From NCBI RefSeq assembly GCF_052324685.1, contig NC_135222.1, positions 2,557,173 through 2,621,172 on the forward strand: a stretch of DNA of 64,000 nt, given 5' to 3'. Below the pieces are notes generated by a model that saw only the letters and a program-made list of their open reading frames with translations, had not been told where the DNA came from and searched no databases. Shown here one piece after another: positions 57,281 to 64,000 of this stretch (the first letter of the stretch is position 1; each line of letters starts with the position of its first letter). Source of the stretch: Brachyhypopomus gauderio (taxonomy: Eukaryota > Chordata > Actinopteri > Gymnotiformes > Hypopomidae). Made by a program: the position numbers and the translations under genes.

Positions 57281-57845
57281 CACTCACTGGCCACTTTATT
57301 ACGTTCACCTGTCCAACTGCTCATTAACACAAATGTCGAATCAGCCAATCACATGGCAGCAACTTGGCAACATTTACATTTAGGCAAGCTGACATGGCTG
57401 AGACGATCTGCTGCAGAAAGATGATTTAAGTGACTTTGAATGTGGCATGGATGTTGGTGCAGTATTTCAGAAACTGCTGATCTACTGGGATGTCCACGCA
57501 CAACCATCTCTAGGTTTTTACAGAGGATGGTCCCAAAAAGAAAATATCCAGTGAGCAGCAGTTCTGTGGGTGCCAATGCCTTGTTGATGCCAGAGGTCAG
57601 AGGAGAATGGCCAGACAAGTTTGAGCTGATGGAACAGCAACAGTAACTCAAATAACCAATAATCAATAGTCGTTTACAACCAAGGCATGCAGAAGAGCAT
57701 CTCTGAACGCACAAAATTTTGAACCTTGAACCATGGGCTACAGCAGCAGAAGACACCAGGTGCTACTCCTGTCAGCTAAGAACATGAAGCTGAGGCTACA
57801 ATTCACACAGGCTTTGGATATCCGAAGAAAACTGGTCTGATGAGT

Positions 57846-58019
57846 GAGGGGGTTGTATATCGAGATCGATCGCCAGTGGACGGCGACATAGATATGGATC
57901 GGAGGTAAATAAACTAGACTTTTTTTTCGCCGTGTGAAATCGGAAGTGTGGCGTGTGAGCGTGTGAAGACGGTCAAATGCGTGTGTCACACGCTCAATGC
58001 GTGAGACTTGAGAGCCCTG
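57846..58019 (-). mobile_element. Terminal part of a hAT-like element inside the Tc1 copy
   Basis: On the - strand this segment starts CAGGGCTCTCAAGTCTCACG, then CATTGAGCGTGTGACACACG, a terminus seen on hAT-type elements in fish. Only this end is recognisable, and the opposite terminus near 57846 has no matching inverted repeat. It is probably truncated or was joined by a deletion of the Tc1 core. Confidence 0.5.
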
Positions 58020-58021
58020 TG

Positions 58022-58177
58022 CATGGACGTAATTTTGATTTCAAAAGTGGGGGGGACATGGATTCGTCGCTATTTAAATATTTGATTTTAACCGTAAAAA
58101 CTGGGGGGGACCAAAACCGGCTTTTGAAAAAGTGGGGGGGGACATGTCCCCCCCCCCCCAAAAAAATTACGTCCCTG
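58022..58177. mobile_element. 156-bp hAT-type MITE with 8-bp target duplication
   Basis: Inverted termini: left CATGGACGTAATTTT, right complement CAGGGACGTAATTTT. The element is flanked by the perfect 8-bp direct repeat GCCCTGTG (58014-58021 and 58178-58185). Eight-base duplications and CAGGG-type ends are typical of the hAT superfamily. The interior has three G/C homopolymer runs and no coding sequence, so it is non-autonomous. Confidence 0.85.
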
Positions 58178-58315
58178 GCCCTGTGCATGATGCTGTAATG
58201 TCAATATGGACCAGACTCTCTGAGGAATGTTTCTAGTACCTTGTTGAATCTATGCCACGAAGGCAAAAGGGGGTCCAACCTAGCATGGTGTACCTAATAA
58301 AATGGCCGGTGAGTG

Positions 58316-58938
58316 TATATAGCAAAGATTACAGGATAACAGATTTTTGCTAAACCAACTCGGCTGATAGGATCACAGTTACAGTGACCCAGCAGTGACC
58401 ACACGGGATCCCAGGCAAATAAAAAAAAAAATACAGTGACCTAGGGTTATGGTTAGGCCCCTCATCGGCCTTTGGGGCAATATCGTGCAACTGATTACTA
58501 CGGATTTCAGACCCTTCCCTTAGCAAATACATTGTAAAATGACCCGTTGAGTCCCCTGGCTTTTTTACGTATATATCAGGAACGCAATACTTGAGGACCC
58601 ACATAGATCACATGTGGCAAATGCAAAACATTTCACTAAGACGTTGAGAGTATTTGATTCGTGTTGAGTATTCGAGTATTTGGAATTCGTGTTTCATGTT
58701 GTTGGTGATCCTGTGGAAGCACCGCCCCTTGAACTAAAGCGTTGTTCTGATTGGCTGACCGCCCATCCCCATTGCCGGCAGATTTAAATAAACGAGCGGG
58801 GTTGATGGTACGGGGCATGCGCGTGGGCCTACCTGGAATAACAATAATACCGACGAATGGGACTATATCTAGAGCCCTAACGTTTATATTTATTGTTGAT
58901 TGTTCGTTATCTAGCTAAATTCATTAAACTACGTGAAC
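58316..58938. other. Spacer and promoter of the CTDSPL-like gene
   Basis: No coding sequence. The last 250 bases hold a CCAAT-box-like element in inverted form (CTGATTGGCTGA near 58748) and a TTTAAATAA element (about 58784), followed by GCATGCGC (about 58816, resembling an NRF1 half site). This fits a promoter just upstream of the ATG at 58939, though it is not decisive. Confidence 0.5.
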
Positions 58939-59413
58939 ATGCGACTTCGATCGAGAGTTATTTCTCTTGGTTCCTCGTCTACTCGACCAAATACTCCGCG
59001 TCGTGGGCCGCCTGTTCTGACCGGGGAGTCGCGTATTGAAGGTGGCCGTGCTCAGGTGAGGTGACTAACGTTTGCGGAAATTGTAGCTAACCCGGGGGAA
59101 ACTTTAATATTTAATACTTTAATATTTAATACTTTAATCCCAGACTTTTAAATTGTGCTTTATTTTGATTTGCTCTCTAATACGTTAATGTTTGCTAGTT
59201 TATCTAGCAGATCTTTCGACTTTGTTAGCCTATTATTGCTAAAGCTAACTAGCTAGGTGGCTAGCTGGTTAGCTAAATGCTATTGGGTGAGATTATAATG
59301 TAACTAACGTTACTAGATCCGTTTATTTGTTTTAGCTAGCTGGATACCAACCTGTTTTGTCTACATGGATCACAACAGTTACACGTGCATCAATAAGTTA
59401 GAAAATATATATA

Positions 59414-59444
<31 letters not shown>

Positions 59445-61547
59445 TTTCAGCAATTCAATACAAAAAGTGAAACCCATTTGTATTTCAAGTTTTTATTTCT
59501 GTTAATGTTGGTTGTGGCTTACAGCCAATGAAAACCCAAAATCATAATCTCAGAAAATTTGAATATTATATAAGCCCAACTGAAAATGATTTTTAATTAA
59601 TACATGTTGGCCTACCGAAAAGTATGTACCGTAAATGCACCCAATACTTGGTTGGGGCTCCTTTTACACGACTGACTGCATCAGTGTGGCATGGAGGCGT
59701 CAGCCTGTGGCACTGCTGAGGTGTTACGGAAGCCCAGGTTGCTTTGATAGCAGCCATCATCTCATCTGCATTGTTGGATCTAGTATCTCATCTTCCTCTT
59801 GACAAAACCCCATAGATTCTCTATTGTGGACACTTCACACTGGACCTCAAGCAGCTGTGTGTCTCTGAACTCTTCCTCTAGACTCCGGGACCTTGATTTC
59901 CACATGGTACACAGTCCAAGCTGCTAGAGGTCTTGTGTGAAGTTTCCACAATAAGTGCTGGTGTAGGTCCACTGTGGTCCATGTCCTACAAGTGATTTAC
60001 AAAGAATACCTGCAGAATAGGCAGCAAATGCAAAGAACTTAAAGAAACCCATATTTAACTGGGGCATTTGCATTGACTATTCCCTGTAGATGTGGGGAGT
60101 TCAGATCTTGAGGTGTAAGGTACAGAAATATAGAATAGTAGGGCCACAGTAAAATCAGTGCTGTCGTCATAAAACAAATGAGGATGGTGTGTGTGTGTGA
60201 CGGACTTCAAATGCAGATCAGATTGGTACTTAATTTTGTATTAATATAAACAAACATTAAAATATACTTAGGTTTGACAAATCGTACTGTGAGTACTAAA
60301 TTTTATTGCGTTGACACCTTGTATTTTGCATCCAGGTGTTTGCTTGGGCAGAATGCTTTAAATTGCATGTAAAGGTCAAAACGCACTCCATACAAAGTGT
60401 GCTGCGAGAACATACCTGGGGTTCTTCAGAAAGCCAGTGACTTGTGTAGTGTGGTAAAATGCTTTGAAGTGAAGTGAAAATTATATGTGCAAATCAAATT
60501 CCCCAAAAGCCACCACACCCATAGTGAAATTTGGTTGTGATACCATCATGCTGTGGGGTGCTTTTCTTTGCCCAAGGTCTGGGTGTCTTGTAAAGATCGA
60601 AAGCAAAATTTATTGTCAAAACAGGGCAATGCTACAAACATTAAAAATAAAAAATTTATATTCTACAGATGCCCTCATCAGTCTGCATTATTTTGTTATG
60701 AATCGTTTAATGCCTGTTTTATTCAAGTGAAGTGTCACGAAAAAGCATGAGGATCTCTTCTGTACACTGTGCCAATAGATGTTAACCCCTAAGGCTTTTA
60801 ACAGGACTAGATAACTACAGAATATTAATTTTGGGTAATTAAAGAAGACAACATATTTCACTTTTAGTTTATTCAATTTCCCCCAAAATGCGTGTATTTG
60901 ATTTTTTGTTTGTAATGCACTTATTTTGAGACCTGTCCTGATTAAATAAAGGTGTTGATGATATTTGATTTCTCTTATAAACCCTAATCCTCAGTGAAGA
61001 TGGGGATATCAGTCATGCTGAATAGAAATGTTTGTAGCCATGGTCTAGGTAATGTTGCATGCAATCTTAACAGGGCAGTTACTTGTTAACAGCTCTTTCG
61101 TCCTTTGTGTTTTGCGGCTGAATTTAGGAAGTGCAGGAGGTTTTACAGGACTGCTGCAGTTTGTACAGTGATGGCGTTCCAACTCCAGCGAAACGTCCAC
61201 GGCTGAGACGTGGAAGGAAGAGGCTCTTACCAGTCAAAGGTAAAAACACACTGAAATATGGTACCAGCATGTAAAGGGTTATGGTATTTTTCTAATTTGC
61301 ACAGACTGCATAATGGCCATGGTTTGTTTCAGGGTTGATATTTGGTTGATCTTATTGGTTGATCTGTTGATGTTATAAGCAGCTATAAGCTTTCGTAGAA
61401 TTATTTGCTGACTTTTTGTTTTCGGTTGAGAAGAATCTGACTTCAAGACCCCGAGCCGCCCCCTCAGGGAAAGGCCTTCGTCAGTGAACCCAGCAGCTCG
61501 GAGCCTCTACTCTCCAGTCGTACGCTTTCTCACGCCCACCAAAGATG
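58939..61547 (+). CDS. CTD small phosphatase-like gene (CTDSPL2/3 type), N-terminal exons, partial
   Basis: Three in-frame exons: 58939-59055 (39 codons), 61128-61239 and 61434-61547 (or from 61431). The protein begins MRLRSRVISLGSSSTRPNTP, continues EVQEVLQDCCSLYSDGVPTP, with a basic stretch AKRPRLRRGRKR (probable nuclear localisation signal), then ARSLYSPVVRFLTPTKDG. It resembles the CTDSPL2 N-terminus (MRLRTRK start; IFSPVFNFFSPANKNG block). That family dephosphorylates nuclear and signalling phosphoproteins with a C-terminal HAD-type DxDxT domain, which would lie beyond this window. The exon 3 end (GATG|gtgagt, phase 1) shows the gene continues. The match covers only the poorly conserved N-terminal part, so the family name is tentative and another nuclear protein is possible. 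Confidence 0.55.
59430..59446. repeat. CA microsatellite in intron 1 of the CTDSPL-like gene
   Basis: A short TATA run followed by CACACA repeats directly precedes a Tc1-like remnant. Confidence 0.7.
59445..59990 (-). mobile_element. Degenerate Tc1-like transposon (antisense) in the CTDSPL-like intron 1
   Basis: Contains AATCTCAGAAAATTTGAATATT near the left end and, on the - strand, remnants of a Tc1 transposase. Examples are GTGTGGCATGGAGGCGTCAG and CTGTGGCACTGCTGAGGTGT, then CATCTTCCTCTTGACAAAAC, CACACTGGACCTCAAGCAGC and CCGGGACCTTGATTTCCACA, all in the order known from a common fish Tc1 family. Large internal parts are deleted (the sequence jumps after ATAGATTCTCTAT), and no open frame remains. 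Confidence 0.7.
60480..60700 (+). pseudogene. Possible Tc1-type transposase remnant
   Basis: The translated stretch TPIVKFGCDTIMLWGAF resembles the Tc1 transposase block 'TVKHGGGSVMVWGCF', followed by a decayed region. There are no visible terminal repeats. It could be part of the same old insertion complex as the element at 59445-59990. Confidence 0.45.
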
Positions 61548-61914
61548 GTGAGTTGTCGAGGACGTGGCCCACCCAACCTGCCTTTGTACCCTTTCACTTA
61601 CTGCATGGGGTTATTCACTTACTGTTATTTCACTTACTGCAGCGTTATTAGTCGGCACCCGTATCATAGTTAATTGGATGGAACTGGCTAAGCATGAAGG
61701 TCCCCAAAACATCCATGTAAAAAGAAAAACAAAACACGGGACATCAAAGGTTACGAAGGACAATTCTAGCTAATACTCACACTGCATAACTATAATGGCG
61801 ACATTGGTCAGTTTTTAAGGAAGCAAGCCAGTAATGATGATGTAGCTTGTCAGAATGGCCAGCATACTCACAGTGCAGTACTTGTGATTTGTCAGAGGGT
61901 TCATTTGCATATTA
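61548..61914 (+). other. Intron sequence between CTDSPL-like exon 3 and Tc1 copy B
   Basis: Starts with the donor GTGAGT at 61548. No coding feature, repeat array or regulatory motif stands out. Confidence 0.5.
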
Positions 61915-62874
61915 CAGTCATGGCCAAAAGTTTTGAGAATTATACAAATATTAATTTTTACAAAGTCTACTGCTTAAGTGTTTATAATGGCAATTTGCAT
62001 ATACTCCAGAATGTTATAAAGAGTGATCAGCTTAATAGCAATTAATTGCAAAGTCAATATTTGCCTAGAAAATGAACTTTATCCCCCAAAACACATTTCA
62101 ACTTCATTGCAGCCGTGCCTTAAAAGGAGCAGCTAACATTGTTTCAGTGATTGCTCCATTAACACAGGTGTGGGTGTTGATGAGGACAGGGCTGGAGATC
62201 AATCTGTCATGATTAAGTAAGAATGACACCTTAAAAAGGAGGCTGGTGCTTGGCATCATTGTTTCTCTTCTGTTAACCATGGTTATCTCTAAAGAAACAC
62301 GTGCAGTCATCATTGCACTGCACCAAAATGGCCTAACAGGGAAGAGTATCGCAGCTAGAAAGATTGTACCTCAGTCAACAATCTATCACATCATCAAGAA
62401 TTTCAAGGAGAGAGGTTCCATTGTTGCCATAAAAGCTCCAGGGCGCCCAAGAAAGACCAGCAAGCACCACGACCGTCTCAAGTGTTTCAGTCGTGGGATC
62501 GGGCTACCAGCAGTGCAGAGTTTGGGAGTGGACTGTTGAGGACTGGGGTAAAGTCATTTTCTCTGATGAATCCCCTTTCTGATTGTTTGGGACATCTGGA
62601 AAACAGCTTGTTTGGAGAAGACGAGGTGAGCGCTACCACCAGTCTTGTCTCATGCCAACTGTAAAGCATCCTGAAACCATTCATGTGTGGGGTTGCTTCT
62701 CAGCCAAGGGAATCGGCTCTCTCACAGTCTTGCCTAAAAACACAGCCATGAATGAAGAATGGTACCAGAATGTCCTCCGAGAGCAACTTCTCCCAACCAT
62801 CCAAGAGCAGTTTGGTGATCAACAATGCCTTTTCCAGCATGATGGAGGACCTTGCCATAAAGCAAAGGTGATAC

Positions 62875-63020
62875 CAGAGCCGGAGTGGCTAATCGGGAGA
62901 TTCGGGAGGATTCCCGATGGGCCGGCTCATGTCTAGTTTGGGCCGATTGGAAGGGGAAAAATAATTGTGGGATTTGGGTATGAAACTCCCGGTCTGAAAA
63001 AGTGTCCCACTCTGGCCCTG
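62875..63020. mobile_element. About 146-bp hAT-type MITE inside Tc1 copy B
   Basis: Inverted termini: left CAGAGCCGGAGTGG, right complement CAGGGCCAGAGTGG. The flanks are a near-perfect 8-bp duplication: GTGATACC at 62868-62875 (overlapping the first element base) and GTGATAAC at 63021-63028. The interrupted transposase reading (HKAKV then ITK-type) resumes exactly after the duplication. There is no coding sequence inside. Confidence 0.78.
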
Positions 63021-63057
63021 GTGATAACTAAATGACTCGGGGAACAAAACATAGAGA

Positions 63058-63125
63058 TTTTGGGTCCATGGCCTGGAAACTCCCCAGATCTTAATCCCAT
63101 TGAGAACTTGTGGTCAATCATCAAG
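63058..63125 (+). repeat. 68-bp direct repeat, left copy, flanking the LINE fragment
   Basis: The sequence from TTTTGGGTCCATGG to CAATCATCAAG is repeated at 63613-63680 with one mismatch (GAACTTG versus GAACCTG). Both copies are Tc1 transposase sequence, and the original gene needs it once. The repeat exactly brackets the LINE fragment, so it is most simply a very long target-site duplication. Confidence 0.9.
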
Positions 63126-63612
63126 TAAGTAAGTAAAATTTATTTATATAGCACTTCTCACAGGCACAAGCCACAAAGTGCTTTACAAAAGAAAATAGAA
63201 TAACAAAAATAAAAACACACACTATAAAACAGAAATAAAATACAGTGCACAAGGTCAACGGCTGCAACCTCCACCACTAACTAAACGCCTGCGTAAAAAG
63301 GAAAGTCTTTAGCTGTTTTTTAAAAGTATCCACAGAGTCAGCTGATCTTAAATGTGGAGGAAGTGTGTTCCACAGTTTTGGAGCAACCACCTTAAACGCT
63401 CGGTCTTCACGAGTCTTTAGACGTGAGCGTGGCACAGACAGTAAACTCAGGTTGTTTGACCTGAGTGATCGCGATGACGTGTAGGGGTGGAGCAGGTCAG
63501 CGACATACACAGGAGCTGTGTTGTGTAGTGCTTTGTATGTTAAAGTTAAAATCTTGAACTGGATCCTGTATTCTACAGGAAGCCAGTGTAAGGATTTTAT
63601 AATGGGTGTTTT
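63126..63612 (-). mobile_element. 5'-truncated LINE fragment inside Tc1 copy B
   Basis: On the - strand an open frame encodes the C-terminal part of a non-LTR retrotransposon polyprotein: LHWLPVEYRIQFKILTLTYK, then LLHPYTSSRSLRS, VPRSRLKTREDRAFKVVAPK and LWNTLPPHLRSADSVDTFKK, ending KTFLFTQAFS with a stop. The 3' tail includes AGTGCTATATAAATAAATTT and a TTAC tandem repeat (63126-63134 on +). The frame appears intact through the fragment, so insertion is fairly recent. The clade is not assigned with certainty (an L2/Rex-like 3' end is likely). Confidence 0.85.
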
Positions 63613-63680
63613 TTTTGGGTCCATGGCCTGGAAACTCCCCAGATCTTAATCCCATTGAGAACCTGTGGTCAATCATCAAG
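63613..63680 (+). repeat. 68-bp direct repeat, right copy
   Basis: The partner of the repeat at 63058-63125. The transposase frame continues from this copy into KRRVDKQKPTHSDKMQALIV. Confidence 0.9.
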
Positions 63681-64000
63681 AGACGGGTGGACAAACAAAA
63701 ACCTACACATTCTGACAAAATGCAAGCATTGATTGTACAAGAATGGACTGCTATCAGTCAGGATTTGGTCCAGAAGTTGATTGAGAGCATGCCACAGAGA
63801 ATTGCAGAGGTCCTGAAGAAGGGTCATCATGGCAAATATTGACTTGCTGCATTAACTCATTCTAACTGTCAATAAAAGCTTTTGTTACTCATAATATGAT
63901 TGCAGTTATATTTCTGTATGTAATAAAAACATCTGACAAACACACAACATCCAGAGGGCAGCAGATCATGTGAAAATATAATATTTGTGTCACTCAAAAC

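Larger units (their letters stand above)
57281..58315 (+). mobile_element. Tc1-like transposon of a second family, with nested insertions
   Basis: Flanking TA dinucleotides lie at 57279-57280 and 58316-58317. The termini are inverted: left CACTCACTGGCCACTTTATT, right complement CACTCACCGGCCATTTTATT. The left arm holds a decayed transposase start (about 57422-57656: FECGMDVGAVFQKLLIYWDV-like and ISRFLQRMVPKRKYP) and later pieces to about 57845 (LVYL/LRLQFTQALD-like). The right arm resumes at about 58186 with the transposase C-terminal region (sense ATGTCAATATGGACCAGA, CTTGTTGAATCTATGCCACG). The catalytic core is missing and replaced by other elements at about 57846-58185. The transposase is a pseudogene. 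Confidence 0.88.
62281..63842 (+). pseudogene. Tc1-type transposase pseudogene (copy B), interrupted
   Basis: The DDE region is better preserved than in copy A. The second aspartate (LFQHDGGPCHK) and the final DLNPIENLW block, with its catalytic acidic position, are present but separated by two insertions and 68-bp duplicated sequence. A central deletion (after about 62500, joining to the sequence before GVDC) and a stop near 62537 also break it. The C-terminal frame ends at 63840-63842. Confidence 0.8.
61915..64000 (+). mobile_element. Tc1-like transposon copy B, nested, runs off the window
   Basis: Follows TA at 61913-61914 and begins CAGTCATGGCCAAAAGTTTT, the same terminus and family as copy A (22039-23213), with near-identical left arms. 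The transposase region runs from about 62281. The helix-turn-helix part is present (MVISKETRAVIIALHQNGLT), the centre is deleted after about 62500, and the DDE part continues (GTSGKQLVWRRRGERYHQSC, HVWGCFSAKGIGSLTVLPKN, CLFQHDGGPCHKAKV). It is interrupted at 62875 and 63126 by other elements and resumes to the transposase C-terminus (about 63617-63842: GPWPGNSPDLNPIENLWSII). The right terminal repeat is cut by the window end. Non-autonomous. Confidence 0.9.

Noticed and set aside
63277-63624. A host gene on the - strand (115 residues)
   Set aside because: The protein is the C-terminal part of a non-LTR retrotransposon polyprotein, with a LINE-type tail. The first residues come from the target sequence.

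Overview
This window is nuclear DNA from a bony fish, almost certainly a teleost. It holds multi-exon genes with GT-AG introns, vertebrate protein families, AT-rich intergenic DNA, Tc1-like and hAT-like DNA transposons, a tRNA-derived SINE, LINE 3' tails and many micro- and minisatellites. I see no bacterial, viral, CRISPR or operon-type organisation. The species cannot be fixed from sequence alone.

Layout, all host genes on the + strand: (1) 1-1484, the 3' end of an APBA/Mint adaptor gene, best fit apba3, carrying two PDZ domains. (2) 3872-20946, a complete abca7-like full-size ABC transporter of about 49 coding exons and about 2343 residues. (3) 23936-26680, r3hdm4 (8 coding exons, 252 residues). 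(4) 28832-30772, a kisspeptin receptor (kiss1r/gpr54; 5 exons, 354 residues). (5) 39711-52585, arid3a (8 coding exons, 534 residues) with a probable 3' UTR of about 4 kb. (6) 58939 to about 61547, the first three coding exons of a CTDSPL2/CTDSPL3-like phosphatase gene; a Tc1 element follows and no catalytic domain is reached. The set ABCA7, R3HDM4, KISS1R, ARID3A matches a cluster on human 19p13.3, which supports the assignments. These genes are linked by ancestry and do not form a pathway: adaptor, lipid transporter, R3H protein, neuroendocrine receptor, transcription factor, phosphatase.

Mobile DNA is concentrated at both ends of the intergenic space. One Tc1-like family is present twice (22039-23213, and 61915 to the window end). 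A second Tc1-like family lies at 57281-58315, and older Tc1 remnants lie at 2416-2695, 59445-59960 and 60480-60700. Several are nested: short hAT-type elements with 8-bp target duplications sit inside Tc1 copies, and a 5'-truncated LINE fragment sits inside the last Tc1 copy between 68-bp direct repeats.

The most distinctive signal is tandem repetition across splice junctions. In abca7 the exon 13/intron 13 donor has been amplified into a 24-bp minisatellite with 26 regularly spaced donor-like sites (8877-9496). In r3hdm4 the acceptor region of exon 6 occurs four times at exact 37-bp spacing (26062-26209). abca7 carries further tandem arrays in introns 2, 27, 35, 40 and 46. I found no convincing new biochemical system; the novelty here is in splice-site architecture and nested transposons.
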